Shown: positions 30,401 through 41,010, counted from the first letter of the stretch. The stretch is DNA of 64,000 nucleotides from Caecitellus pseudoparvulus (GCA_965644315.1 CBFFRQ010000054.1:62001-126000), one strand, 5' to 3'. Program-made: numbers and translations. Notes: generated by a model from the letters alone, not told the origin.

Positions 30401-30625
30401 GCAAACCCCGCAAAATATGTAGGAGAACGACACAGCCAGGTGCAGGCGCCCTGATAGTTCAGGCCACGTGCACGCAGGGGCGCTCGTGGACGTGCAGTGC
30501 AGAGCCACGAAACGCTGTCACGCCCAACACGCCGCAGGTCAGCCCCGCCGCACGTGCTGCATGCACCACAATGAGAACGAAATAAACACGTACGCTGCAG
30601 GCTTGGAGCCTCCACTTGAAGACAT
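27481..30625 (-). CDS. EIF5B: translation initiation factor eIF5B
   Basis: Exon 1 is 30625-30594 (32 nt, MSSSGGSKPA plus two bases); a 298-nt intron (30593-30296) separates it from exon 2, 30295-27481. The splice restores KPAADDAAALLASMG in phase; total 948 residues. The first 345 residues are Lys/Ala/Glu-rich, as in eukaryotic eIF5B. The GTPase domain has GHVDTGKT (G1, about 350), DTPGHESF (G3) and NKVDR (G4), followed by domains II-IV, ending VDIKKQLGVL. It is eIF5B rather than organellar IF2 because of the basic N-terminus and the NVQGGEAGGITQQIG switch I stretch. Role: joins the 60S subunit to the 40S complex in the cytosol. A GCGGAATTTG box lies about 200 bp upstream. Confidence 0.95.
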
Positions 30626-31236
30626 TTTCCTTGGCTGTGCAGTGGAGCAGCTGATGAAGCCTTGCTGGCTGACAACTGCAGGGAGTCGTGTGGACCGGGA
30701 AGAGAGACGGTCAGGCCCTGGGTAGAGGCTGGCAGCTCAGTTGTTCTGCCTAGAGTCAATCCTTGCTGTGTATTGCTCCGCACACAGGGTAGGGAGAAGC
30801 ACGACAGCTGCGGAGGGTGTGGTGCAAATTCCGCACGGTTTCCGACTGCCAAACGACCGGGTAAGAGTCAAAGGATGGATGCAGGGTAATTGCAGCCGGG
30901 TTGCGCAATGAGTGCACAGCCAGTAGGGCCTCCTTGCGGGGTGTGTGGAGGGGGGGGTCTCTCTGCCCTGCTTTGCGGGGGAGGAGGTGAGCTTGAGCGC
31001 TGGAGCCAGCTTTTGAGCACCCCCTCACCCTCCCCCCTGTTTGAAGCACCGCTTTTTCAAGGCGGAAGAGGGGGGGCGCCATTGTGACCCTGATGAAAAT
31101 CTCAATGCGCTGGCATCACCTCTTCCCCAACCTTTGCTTTCTGTTAGCCTGGCGCACTGCAAGGCGCGCAGGCCACACCGCGCTGCGTCACCTGCGTTGC
31201 AGCGAGCTGCCGCCAACTCCCGCGCCATCCACAAGC
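30626..31236. other. divergent intergenic region between eIF5B and an unrecognised gene
   Basis: About 610 bp shared by two genes pointing away from each other. It holds the GCGGAATTTG box at 30824-30835. G-runs (for example 30948-30958, 31068-31077) are present. No coding sequence is supported. Confidence 0.5.
30824..30835 (-). promoter_or_regulatory. TGCGGAATTTGC box upstream of eIF5B
   Basis: On the minus strand, in the same direction as eIF5B, about 200 bp before its ATG. A weaker TGCGGGGTTTGC form lies inside the first intron near 30405. Confidence 0.45.
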
Positions 31237-32034
31237 ATGGCTTCAGAAGCATCACAGGTGGACCTTCCTTGCAAGTTGCTTCGAGAAGGAAGTGGGGGCA
31301 GCTGGAGGTCCCACAGCGGCTTCAACCTACGCGTCTACCGCGCAAGTGGACTCGTGGTGTCACGCGTAGCACAGAGCGTAGGCAGACCAGTGCAAGGTAT
31401 CTGGATGGACATGTTGAGTCAAGATGTGATAGGGACACTCTCGCAACAGGATTCCTTTGCAAGCCCGCCCGCGCGGCAGCTCAAAGTGCTCGCGTTTCAA
31501 CCTGGCGTTGCCTGCCGCTGCGGCAGTGCAGCTGCGCAGCAGCAGCTCAGCGTCCGCTGCATCGGGAGCCGCAAGATGCAGCTCCAGCACACACGCGTAT
31601 GCAAGAGCGCGTCATGCTCCAGGCATGTTGACGCAGTACTGCTGTCCTTTGCTGACGCGGCCGCACTGCAGCAGGCGCTAAAGGCGGTTGCGGCTGCTGC
31701 GTTTCCCGTTGCGGGCGGCAAGGTGCACTGCGAAGTGCCACCACAGAACCTTCAAGAAGTGGGTGAAACCAGGTCCCATAGCCATGACCCTGTTCCTGCA
31801 ACGTCGAAACAAGCCGAAATCGGCTGGAAACTGGGCGACGAGCTTGACGCTGACACCCTTCGCCGGGTGCTGTCACACCCAGCCTTTCCGGGTGAGCTCG
31901 CCGGCCTCCGCCGCCTGCCCCCGTCACATCAGCAAACCTGGCACGCTGCAAACATCACAGGTGTGTTGAAGGCCGTCGCTGCGGCAACCTGTGCGGAGCT
32001 CTCAGGCATTGCAGCATCAGCGGGTGTGCATTAG
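31237..32034 (+). CDS. unrecognised 265-residue protein
   Basis: Single open frame from ATG at 31237 (MASEASQVDLPC). The frame is open further upstream, but this is the best-placed Met. The middle has several Cys and a hydrophobic stretch DAVLLSFADAAALQQALKAV that could be the last strand and helix of a PH-like fold. The end carries LRRVLSHPAFPGELAGLRRL. That arrangement loosely recalls the meiotic protein REC114 (PH domain plus short C-terminal helix), but similarity is too weak to assign. The gene is divergent from eIF5B, and its stop is 55 bp from that of the convergent TPR gene. Confidence 0.5.
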   Translation: MASEASQVDLPCKLLREGSGGSWRSHSGFNLRVYRASGLVVSRVAQSVGRPVQGIWMDMLSQDVIGTLSQQDSFASPPARQLKVLAFQPGVACRCGSAAAQQQLSVRCIGSRKMQLQHTRVCKSASCSRHVDAVLLSFADAAALQQALKAVAAAAFPVAGGKVHCEVPPQNLQEVGETRSHSHDPVPATSKQAEIGWKLGDELDADTLRRVLSHPAFPGELAGLRRLPPSHQQTWHAANITGVLKAVAAATCAELSGIAASAGVH

Positions 32035-32089
32035 GTCCCGCTGCCTGTGAGAGGTATTGAGTTCTGCAGTGCCTTGCTGACAGCCTGGC

Positions 32090-33606
32090 TCAGAACAAGC
32101 TGGCTTTCTTCTTCAGCGTGGTGCGCTTCCACTTGGGAAGGGCGCGAAATGCAGCCACGTCCATCTTGAACACCTCTTGAAACTCTGCCTCAGACAAGTA
32201 CTCTTCTCGGCGGCTGGGGTCCACTCCATCTGGGAACGGCGGAGCCACGAGCTGCTCCAAAGGAATAGTCTGTGCTTCACTCGCTCCACCAGCAGATGTC
32301 GGTGTTGGACTGGCAGCTTCCCCTTTCGGAGTCGCTGCAGGCTCATGAGCAGCGGCAGCGGCTGCTGGGGCAGCTGCAGCTTGCGCCTGCTCCGCCGGCA
32401 CTGGCTCGCGTGTCTGCACTGGCTCACCCTGCACTGCCTCATCTGTTGGCTCAGACGCGGCCATGGACGCGGCGTGCTGGGCTGCCTTGAGGCCATTCTT
32501 TGCGTTCTCATTGCTAGGGTCCGATTCCAGCACACGCTTGAATGACGCGGCGGCAGCCGTGAACCGCTTGGCCTTCAGCTGGGCAAAACCAAGGTTGTAT
32601 GCGACGTCCACGAAGTCCTCCCCAGAGGAAGCGCTTGCTGCCACTTGCAAGTGAGGGATGGCCATCTCGTACTTGCCCTGCTGGAGCAGGAGCGTGCCCA
32701 GCGCTGCGCGGGCCTTGGTGTTATCTGGCTGCACCTCCACTACCTGTCGGAAGCCTTCGACAGCATCATCCAGCTTGCCCACGCGCATGAACAAAAAGGC
32801 CCGGTTAAACAGGCGGGTGTGAGTGGCTTCGATGGCAATGGCTTTGGAGTACAGCTCCTCTGCAGCTTCCAAGTTCCCTGCCGTGTCCTCTGCCACTGCT
32901 TGCTGGGACAGGGCCACTCCGTACAACTTGCGCACAGTTGCACCGTCAACTTTGCCAGCGCCTTCTTGATCCAGCACCGCCTCGTACGCAACTATGGCAT
33001 CCTTTAGCTGTCCGAGCTTGAGCAAGATGTTCGCACGGTCAGTCATCAAGGCCCCATCGGAGCTGCTGACCTCCAGTGCCTTGTCACACCACTCCAAAGC
33101 TTCGGCAAAGGCTTCTTTTGTCATGCACGCTGACACCAGCCCGCGGTAGGCCTGCAGGAAGCCACCATCGGCTTCAAGGACCTGCTTGAAACACTCCATG
33201 GCCTCCTCAAGTTGTCCAAGGCGGGTGCAAGCGACACCTGCTTCTTAGGGAAGTGCGCACGGTGTGTGTGCAAGCGTGACCACCCGAAACGTGAGCCAGC
33301 AACTTCCGCATCTGCCAGCGCAGAGCTGACAGCGAGGCCCGCCGCACCTTTGTTGTGCAGCGCATTGGTGTTCGTTGAGTCCAACCCAAGCGCCCTGTTG
33401 TACTCCTCCAGCGCCTCCTCCACCTTGCCGAGTCCAAGCAGGCAGGCACCGCAGTTCGTGTGAATAGCACCTGCCGCAACCGGGTCACTCGAAGCATCCA
33501 CCTCCGGCAGCGCGAGTAGGAATGCAGAGTACGCCTCGCTGTACCTTCCCTCGGCAAAGTCCTTGCTGGCTCCCTCCAGAGTCTGTGACAGGTCTGAACT
33601 GGCCAT
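32090..33606 (-). CDS. TPR protein with C-terminal villin headpiece
   Basis: Exons 33606-33348 and 33237-32090 (intron 110 nt) give 468 residues. Residues about 5-300 are tetratricopeptide repeats (for example YSEAYSAFLLALPEV, KVEEALEEYNRALGLD, LEEAMECFKQVLEAD, RFTAAAASFKRVLESD). An Ala/Pro-rich linker follows. The last 58 residues match a complete villin headpiece: IPLEQLV, GVDPSRREEYLSEAEF, then VFKMDVAAFRALPKWKRT and KKKASLF. The three core Phe, the buried Trp and the C-terminal basic LF end are present, so F-actin binding is likely by family. TPR plus headpiece is a combination I do not know. It suggests an adaptor that ties a TPR-bound partner such as a chaperone to actin (inference). 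The first intron carries TGCGGAAGTTGC. Confidence 0.9.
33299..33310 (-). promoter_or_regulatory. TGCGGAAGTTGC box in first intron of TPR gene
   Basis: Inside intron 33347-33238, same direction as the gene, 37 nt after the donor. Confidence 0.5.
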
Positions 33607-34470
33607 GCTTGGAGAGGTTCACGCGGGGCAAGCAGCTGGCGAGCGCTTGCAACGTGGCAACTCCCAACGCCGTCTCACCCCTGCGAAGGGTAAAGCTGCA
33701 GGTAGCTTGGGCTGGCTCGATAGCTTTGCTAGGCTCGAGCAGTCAAGGTGTGCTGGAGACAATCAAATTCTGAAATGACTTGCCCAACGCTTTGCCCGGT
33801 GAAGTGTCCGCCTGGTCTCTCCGTGATTGGTGCTGGATTTGGTGGGGGTTGGAGGACATTTACTGCAGCCTAGAGCCTCTTGGGTGGGCTACCCACTTGT
33901 GCTGTTGCTCATTCTGAAGCTGAGAGGCCAAGAATCCAGGAGCCATGACGTTGTGCTGAACGCACAGCTCCTAGTGCACGATTTGATGCAGTTGTCAGTC
34001 AACCTGTGTCTGGAAGGGTACAATCTGAAAACACTTTTCACGTCACTTGACAAGGTAAGATGAGCGAAAAAATTCCGCCCCTCCCGCAATCCCTCCCTTC
34101 CTGCCCTCTGTATCAATAAAAGGGTGCCCGCGGCCCAGTCTTGAAGCGGAAAGCGTTCCACGTTTGGCCACCCTGGTGCAGCTGGGCACGTGCGAGCCCT
34201 CTGGCACGCAAGTGGGCTGTGCGATCAAATCAGGCAGAGCCGCCATCTGCGCGGTGCTTCTTGTTTTTTCAATTCAAACGACACTTTATCGGCTGTCCGT
34301 ATCTGTTCGTCCTCGCAGGTCTGGGCCGTGGCCGTGAAGGTCCCTTTCGGGTGGTGCCCGTTTCAGCGGCGTTTCGCATTGCCAGTGCGGTCGTCATTCT
34401 TGCTCTGAAGGCCGCCACCAATAGTATACACTGTTCCACACGCATTTGACTGGCGTGTTGTTCCTCCACC
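33607..34470. other. divergent intergenic region
   Basis: About 860 bp between the TPR gene (minus) and the glycosyltransferase gene (plus); presumably holds both promoters. Locally AT-richer (33820-34130). A weak GGCGGAATT sequence lies at about 34071-34079 on the minus strand. No gene seen. Confidence 0.5.
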
Positions 34471-37400
34471 ATGTCCCGCAGAGTCCCGCGCTGCTGTGCA
34501 GGCACGCCAGTAGCGCAGTGGCAGCGCACGTGCATCTCGGGCGCACACCGCTCGCGCAATGCCGCGTACATCTTACCTGGTGTGCTGGTGCTGGCATGCT
34601 TGCTTCTTGTGAACGTATTTCTCATCCCATTGCTGCTGCCTGCATCATCGTCGTCGCTTCCAGGGAAGCAGTCGTCCAACAACGTGCACATTGTGGACTT
34701 CGTACCTGCCGAGACTCGCCGCTACATCGCCACACACGGCGCGACCGACGCCTTTCGAGTCACAGAGTGGCCTCCAACGCGGCAAGTGCAAAAGGTGCCC
34801 TACACCATTGTCACCCAAGTGTACGGCCGCCACCAGCTCTGGCAGCTGCGAGATTTTGCCGCCCGGTATGCAGGGGAGGCAGCCCGGGACGCTGGGTGTG
34901 TCGGGCTGGTGTTTGTGTGGAACAACCTGCAGGTGCCCCCGCCCACCGGGGCCGACGTTGGCGCTGCGGTGCCCGTGCGCGTCATTCGCATGCGCCGCAA
35001 CAGCATGAACAACCGCTTCCTGGTGGGCCGCCACATTGACACGGACGCGGTGGTGTTGGTGGACGATGACCTGCGCATCGCCCAGGCTGACCTGACCTTT
35101 GCGGTACAGGCGTGGGGCAAACACCAGCGCCAAATCGTCGGTTTCCTGCCCCGTGCCCACATTGTCCACGAGAACAAGGGCGCAACTAGCGCTACTTATT
35201 CGTTCTTCCCGCTGCCGTCCGGGCACTACTCCATGGTGCTGGTGGGGGCCAGCGTGTTCCACAGGGACCTCATGGAGGCTTACGCCGCGAACACGCAGCT
35301 GCAGGCGTACGTGGACGAAGTCTTCAACTGTGATGACATCGGCCTGAACATGCTGGCGTCCAGCCTGTCGGGCCTACCGCCGGTGCACGTGCAGGGGGAG
35401 GTGGTCTCTGTCATGGATGTGACGCGGCACGGCGGCCTGTCGGAGCAGGGCGGCTGGATGAACATGCGGGACAAGTGCTTGTCAGAGCTGCCTGCCCGTG
35501 CCTTTGACAACACTCTCCCACTCCGGTGGAGCGACGTGTCTCTGTCCCCCGCGAAACAGGAGTACACCGTGCTGCGAGTGGATTCGCACGACGCGCCCGT
35601 CACTGGCGAGCAGGGCGTGACCAAGACCATGCAGACGTTCTTTTCGGGGGGTACAGAGTACGGGGAGAGCGGCGCACAGGCGTCCCTCGTCGTGACGGCG
35701 TGGGGCAGGCCTGAGAACTTGGTGAAGATTCTCTGCGAGGCTCACGCAAAGTATCCCTTCCTGGATGAGTTTGTGATCGTCAAGAACAACCCCAGCTTGG
35801 AGCTGGCCAAGGAACTGCACAGCTCTACGTGTGTTGGCCAGATCCAGTCCTCCATCGTCATCCTGAACCAGGAAACAAACATCTTCACGCAAGCCAAGTA
35901 CGTCGGCTGCCAAGCAGCCCACAACGACCTCTGCTTCATCATCGACGACGACTTCCTGCCGTCCAACCTCAACTCCCTGCACGCCCTGGCAGCCGCCAAC
36001 CCACACCTTATCACCGTCGGCACGGATGCCAGCTCCTGGGTCCTGTCTCGCAAGTGGTCCTTCCTGGACATTGCTGCGGACCTGCACACAGGCTTCACGT
36101 GGCTGGGCACCGGCGCCTTCGTGCCTCGGCACCTGGCGCTGAAGTTCCTGGAGCTGCAGGAGGCACTGGCATTCACAGATGAACAGAAGCGCTTCGCAGA
36201 CTTATACTTCAGCCTCCTCCTAAACGAACTGCCCACTGTGGTGCAGCAGCCGCTTCACCAAGAGGGCCTGAACACAAGTGGCGCGTTCTCGTGCAGCACG
36301 TGCACGGACAACCGCGCCAAGAACTCACAGCACCAGGGGCGTGCGTTGGGCATGGTGAAGAAGTGCCTGGGCTCGCCTGACTGCCCCATCCAACGCGGCT
36401 TCTTCTCGCGGTCCAACTTGGAGCCGGTGCACAAGGCCATCAGCCACGGCGACGACAGCGTGTTTCTCAGCACCATCGACCCTGTGTCGGACAACTGGTG
36501 CCGCACATGCCCCCACGATGTCGCCTTTGCCAAGGGCTGGGCGCCCGAGCACGGCTCCTTCCACTTCATCCGGGCTGTGGATGGGGATGCCAGCACGAAG
36601 TGGGACTCGCACCGGCGCATGAAGTCTAGCGACTGGTTCGGGCTGGACTTCATGCGCTTGCAGCTGGTTGAGGCGGTGACTCTGCAGTGGAGCGGGTGCG
36701 ACGAGCCCACCAGCCTCCGGCTGTTGAGCGCAGACACGCTGTCCAGCTGGGCACCGCTGGACTTTGACGTGGACCCGGCCAACCCCAGCACTCTGCGCCT
36801 GGCTGACGGCCCCCGAGCCATCCGGTACTTGAAAGTGCGGTGCTACGGCGGGACGCGGGGGCCGATCAGCATTGCGGAGATCGGGTTTGTGCCCTTCGTG
36901 CCAGAACGCCGCGCCGACAAGGAGAACACGCTCGTGGTCAGCAGCTTTGCAGGGCCGTCGGACCAGGACCCCATGACTCAGATTGCCACGCAACTTGCAT
37001 GGAGCAATAGCGTCACGCTGGTGTTCCTAGGGAGCGGTGAACACGCAGGGGCTTCCAAGGCCTCCCAAGGCCTGGACGATGACTCCATCCGCACGCTGTC
37101 CCTGAAGGAGATGAAGAAAGTCCTGCCGCACCCCCCCAGCACGAACCCGCCCATTCCCCAGGCGGCAGACGCGGTGGTGGTGGCTGAATGGCTGGCTCAG
37201 CAGCACTTTGGCGTCGTGCACTTCGACGTGCAGGCGTCTGCCATGATACACGCCGTGCGACGCCGCCGACTGGGCCTGGCGCACACAGACACCGTCTTCG
37301 TCTGCCACGTGCTCTCGCCGCAGGAGCTGCGCATGGAGGAGACAGCGGGGGTGCTCAGCGACTACCCGTCGCTGGTGCGCGGCACCATGGAGCACGTGGC

Positions 37401-38994
37401 CATGACCAACGCGGACATCGCCGTCTTTTCCAACGCCAAGCTGCTGGACAGCACCGTGTCCAAGCACAACTGGAAGGGTGCACCGGCGGTGCTGCTGGCG
37501 TACCCGCCGCCCCCGCACAACCTCATCAGCGTCTCGGCCCAGCCAGCAGGCACCGACGCACACCACTTTTTCTTTATCGAAAGCATGTCCACGGAACTGC
37601 TGGCCTTGCAGGAGCTGGCGCGCATGCTCAAGCAGCTGGGTGACGGTCAGCCCGTGACGCTGTGGGCCAACATGGCGTCTGCCCAGTCGCGGGGCCGGCT
37701 GCAGAAGCTCGTGGAAGGCGAGGGGGGGCGTGCAGGGCATGGCGCCTCGCCCGGCACAGCACTGCAGCTGGGCAGTGCCACCCTGCACATCGTGGAGCCC
37801 CGCCCCATTGCTCGGGGTGCTGCTCTGCTGATCATGCCTTCGTCCCGGTCAGAACACGCGCTGGTGCAGGAGGCGCTAGCGGCAGAGGTGTCCATTCTCG
37901 CGCCAGACTGGTACGAGTCCAGCGACCCGCCGCGCCCCGGGACGTGTGCAGAGTTCTTCCCCCTGGCGTCTGGCGTGGTGGGCCTCGTGGACGCCATCGC
38001 CGCCTTCGTACGCACGGGGTGTGCGCCGGAGCAGCGCGCGTCAGCACTGCACGACGGCAGGGCAGGGCAGCAGCGCACGACCCTGGCGCAGCTGCAGCGC
38101 ATCGTGTCGTCTCAGCGCCACGCCAGCCTGCGCAGGGCGCCTGCCAGCCGCGTGCTGCAGCCTCAGCGCGGGAAGGCGCAGCCGCCCAACCCGTTGGTGT
38201 CTGTCATCCTCCCAGCGTTCAACCGGGGGCCGGAGCTGCTGGAGGCAGTGGACTCCATCCTCGCCAGCACGTACCCACGCGTGGAGGTGGTCATTGTGGA
38301 CGACGGCTCGAACCCTGAGTTCATGCAGTACCTGAAGGAGGCGGAGGCGAAGCTTGGAAGTGCGGACAGAGGCACCGTGCACTACCGCAGCCACTCCGGC
38401 CCCTCAGAAGTGCGCAACTTTGGCGCCCGGCATGCAAGCGGCGAATTCCTGCTGTTCTTCGACAGTGACGACATCCTGCACGCAGACGCCATCGAGAACA
38501 TGCTGTCTGTCATGCTGACGCAGCAGGCGGACACGGTTACGTCATGGCTGGACACGTTCGGCATCGGCGACGGCGGCTCCAAGGTGCCCAAGGGCATGTA
38601 CGCGCCACTGGGCCCCTGGTACCCCCTCACCGTCTTTTCCAACACGTTTGGCGGCGGCAGTGCCATGCACCGCAAGGCAGCCTTCTTGAGTGTGGGCGGG
38701 TACAGCCCCGTGCTGCCTGGTGTCGCACACCAGGACTACAACCTGCTGGCCAAGCTGCAGGCGTCCGGCAAGCACATGGTAATGATGCCCATCCCCACCT
38801 ACTCCTACCGCCGCAAGTCCAGCGGCAGCGTCTTCAACTCTGCCATGAGCACCGCTCTGAACCGCCGGCACAGTCTGGCCCCCTACACGGATGGCGTGTC
38901 GTGGCCCCAGCACCTGCTGGCCGAGTACGCCTTTGGACGCACAGACCTCCAGATTAGTGGCGTGCATGGCTTGCCCCCTCCCCTGCATGGATGA
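34471..38994 (+). CDS. multi-module Golgi glycosyltransferase (GT64, GT-A, F5/8C-like, GT4-like, GT2)
   Basis: Single exon, 1,507 residues, type II membrane topology with one anchor (LPGVLVLACLLLVNVFLIPL). Module 1 (about 109-335) resembles exostosin-like GT64: VYGRHQLWQLRDF, VWNN, NSMNNRFL, VDDDL as the DxD site and FNCDDIGLN. Module 2 (about 405-610) is another GT-A fold with IIDDDFLP. Module 3 (about 697-808) looks like an F5/8C carbohydrate-binding domain (DGDASTKWDS, YLKVRCYGG). Module 4 (about 815-1190) is GT-B/GT4-like but weak. Module 5 (about 1240-1465) is a clear GT2 with VIVDDGS and FFDSDD. Several enzymes in one chain suggest stepwise building of one glycan, in the manner of bifunctional exostosins. 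Product unknown. Confidence 0.8.
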   Translation: MSRRVPRCCAGTPVAQWQRTCISGAHRSRNAAYILPGVLVLACLLLVNVFLIPLLLPASSSSLPGKQSSNNVHIVDFVPAETRRYIATHGATDAFRVTEWPPTRQVQKVPYTIVTQVYGRHQLWQLRDFAARYAGEAARDAGCVGLVFVWNNLQVPPPTGADVGAAVPVRVIRMRRNSMNNRFLVGRHIDTDAVVLVDDDLRIAQADLTFAVQAWGKHQRQIVGFLPRAHIVHENKGATSATYSFFPLPSGHYSMVLVGASVFHRDLMEAYAANTQLQAYVDEVFNCDDIGLNMLASSLSGLPPVHVQGEVVSVMDVTRHGGLSEQGGWMNMRDKCLSELPARAFDNTLPLRWSDVSLSPAKQEYTVLRVDSHDAPVTGEQGVTKTMQTFFSGGTEYGESGAQASLVVTAWGRPENLVKILCEAHAKYPFLDEFVIVKNNPSLELAKELHSSTCVGQIQSSIVILNQETNIFTQAKYVGCQAAHNDLCFIIDDDFLPSNLNSLHALAAANPHLITVGTDASSWVLSRKWSFLDIAADLHTGFTWLGTGAFVPRHLALKFLELQEALAFTDEQKRFADLYFSLLLNELPTVVQQPLHQEGLNTSGAFSCSTCTDNRAKNSQHQGRALGMVKKCLGSPDCPIQRGFFSRSNLEPVHKAISHGDDSVFLSTIDPVSDNWCRTCPHDVAFAKGWAPEHGSFHFIRAVDGDASTKWDSHRRMKSSDWFGLDFMRLQLVEAVTLQWSGCDEPTSLRLLSADTLSSWAPLDFDVDPANPSTLRLADGPRAIRYLKVRCYGGTRGPISIAEIGFVPFVPERRADKENTLVVSSFAGPSDQDPMTQIATQLAWSNSVTLVFLGSGEHAGASKASQGLDDDSIRTLSLKEMKKVLPHPPSTNPPIPQAADAVVVAEWLAQQHFGVVHFDVQASAMIHAVRRRRLGLAHTDTVFVCHVLSPQELRMEETAGVLSDYPSLVRGTMEHVAMTNADIAVFSNAKLLDSTVSKHNWKGAPAVLLAYPPPPHNLISVSAQPAGTDAHHFFFIESMSTELLALQELARMLKQLGDGQPVTLWANMASAQSRGRLQKLVEGEGGRAGHGASPGTALQLGSATLHIVEPRPIARGAALLIMPSSRSEHALVQEALAAEVSILAPDWYESSDPPRPGTCAEFFPLASGVVGLVDAIAAFVRTGCAPEQRASALHDGRAGQQRTTLAQLQRIVSSQRHASLRRAPASRVLQPQRGKAQPPNPLVSVILPAFNRGPELLEAVDSILASTYPRVEVVIVDDGSNPEFMQYLKEAEAKLGSADRGTVHYRSHSGPSEVRNFGARHASGEFLLFFDSDDILHADAIENMLSVMLTQQADTVTSWLDTFGIGDGGSKVPKGMYAPLGPWYPLTVFSNTFGGGSAMHRKAAFLSVGGYSPVLPGVAHQDYNLLAKLQASGKHMVMMPIPTYSYRRKSSGSVFNSAMSTALNRRHSLAPYTDGVSWPQHLLAEYAFGRTDLQISGVHGLPPPLHG

Positions 38995-39219
38995 GGCCGG
39001 ATGTGTGTCGGCATGGATGCCACATCGACGGCACGTTGAGGCTTGCGGTATCGCCTGCGCACACTGCCTCCGGACAAGACCGCCCCGCTGGCACAACGAC
39101 AAGGGCGAATAGACAGCGCAATGCACAGGGAAGGCCTGCGTGGCAGCCTGGCCGGCCCAGTCGCCAACTGGCAAAGACGGCCGAGGGCACGCGACGACAG
39201 GCGCGCAGCCGAGCCAGGC

Positions 39220-40918
39220 ATGGCAAGCGCCACGACGCATGACATGAAGGGGCCAGCGGCGCCCCATGCCGGACAAGTGACAGGCCACTGTTTGTTCCAG
39301 TGGGGATTCACGCGGGAGGCGCTCTTCTGGAAGGAAGCCCGCGTTTGGGCTTCGCTTGCTGTGCGTGTGCAGCGCCGAGCAATTTCCGCTCGCACATGCA
39401 CTTGCCGCCGCCCTGCGCATGCCCGTTAGCGACCCTCCCACCGCCATTGCGCCGCCACAGGTGCCTCGTTCCATAGCCATTGCATGCCGCCTGGGCATGT
39501 CCCTCACTGACATCGCAGTGGTGGGACACTTGCTGGGCACACAGGCCCTGGCAGGCGCTTCCCTGGCGCAAGTCTGGCTCACCTGCACCAGCACTTTTCT
39601 CTTCCTGGCCCTGGGCATGGCCACCAACACCCTGTGCTCCCAGGCGGTGGGCGCTCGCAACACCCGCCTCGCGAACACCTGGCTCGCCATCGCTATGCTG
39701 ACCGCCACCGCAGCCGCCCTGCTGGTGGGGTTGGCGTGGGGCTGGGGCGGGGCGGCGCTGCTGGGCATGGGTTTTCGCAGAGCAGAGGCGGTGCTGGCGG
39801 AGCGCTTCACGCGGTACGCCATCCTTGGCGTGTGGCCGGCTGTGGCGTACCCCGTCCTGACTTCTTACCTGCAGGCACGGGGCGTGGTGCTGCCCATGAT
39901 GGCCATCAACGCCTGCATGCTGGGGGTGAACGCGGGGTTGAACTTTCTCCTCATCGGCGGGGCGGGGGCCTGGCCCGGCCTAGGCTTCATTGGCTCCCCC
40001 ATCGCCACAGCCATTTCCCGCTGGCTGCTGGTGCTGTCCCTGGCAGCGTATGTCTGGGCGGCTGGCATGCTGTCCCCGAAGGGGGGGTCTGGCGAGGCGG
40101 GGGGGGCCTGCACCTGGTCTGACGTTGCACATGCGGGGCGGTGGCGTGAGTTCCTCGTGGCGCAAACACTTCCGGCAGCTGTGGGTCGGGCGGCAGAGGA
40201 GTGGCAGTTGCAGGCAATCGCCCTGCTGGCAGCTCGCCTGGGCGAGGTGCAGTTGTCGGCTCACACGGCATGCTTGAACCTGTTCTTCTTCGTGACCAGC
40301 CTGCTGTATGGGCCCATCCGCAGCGCAGTGACTCGCATCGGGCACTACCTGGGGTCGGGGGAGGTGGCCGGTGCCCAGATGGTGGCCAAGTTGAACTTGG
40401 TCGTGTGTTCCACGTTGGGCGCGTGTGTCGCGGTGGTGTTCTTCGCTGCCCGCTCCGTGCTGGGCCGGCTGTTCTCGTCTGACCCCCGCGTCGTGGAGGG
40501 GGTGGCTGAGTTGGCCTGGTTCGTGGGGGGGGGCTACACCGCCATCGCCCTGTTCTACGCATCCATGGCCGTGCTGAGCGGCGCCGCCAAGCCCCGCACT
40601 GTCGCCGTGGCGTTTCTCATCGGCGCTTGGGCCGTGTGCGTGCCGCTGGCGTATGTGCTGGCCAACGTGGCTGACCTGGGCCTGGCAGGCCTGTGGGTGG
40701 GGCTGGTGGTGGGGTACGCCGTCGTGACAGCCATCTCTTGCACGGCGGTCATGCGCCTGGACTGGGAGGGTGTGGCGCGAGAGGCTGTGGCCCGCAGTGC
40801 TCAGGGCGACGGGGGCGAGGGGGGTGAGGGGGGGGGTGCTGCGCTTGCCGCGCCGTTGTTGGAGGGCGGCGGCAAGGGCGGGAAGCTGCGTGACGAGGGG
40901 GTAGCGGTGGACATGTGA
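39220..40918 (+). CDS. MATE family efflux transporter
   Basis: Exons 39220-39360 and 39461-40918 join in phase 0 to 532 residues. The splice produces FTREALFWKEARVWASLA | VPRSIAIACRLGMSLTD, then IAVVGHLLGTQALAGASLAQ, the usual first helices of MATE (MatE) proteins. About 12 hydrophobic segments follow, with the second half starting near EFLVAQTLPAAVGRA. The tail is Gly-rich. MATE proteins are H+- or Na+-coupled antiporters for organic cations, at plasma membrane or vacuole; the substrate is not predictable. The start at 39220 is chosen for its GGCATGG context; 39121 and 39244 are alternatives. The 100-nt first intron carries an inverted AGCGGAAATTGC box. The next gene starts 92 bp downstream on the same strand. 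Confidence 0.85.
39379..39390 (-). promoter_or_regulatory. AGCGGAAATTGC box (inverted) in first intron of MATE gene
   Basis: Inside intron 39361-39460, 18 nt after the donor, opposite orientation to the gene. Confidence 0.5.
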
Positions 40919-41010
40919 CGGGTGTGGGCGGCGGTTCGTCGGCTGGGGGACGCGCTTGGGCCGCAGGGCTGGGGGGCGCCGCTGCCAGCAGTGCGCCGTA
41001 CTCGCCACAA

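Noticed and set aside
30296-30852. N-terminal extension of eIF5B in one long frame
   Set aside because: It would start at TTG, and the sequence has no family similarity. A 32-nt exon and a phased intron give a better N-terminus.
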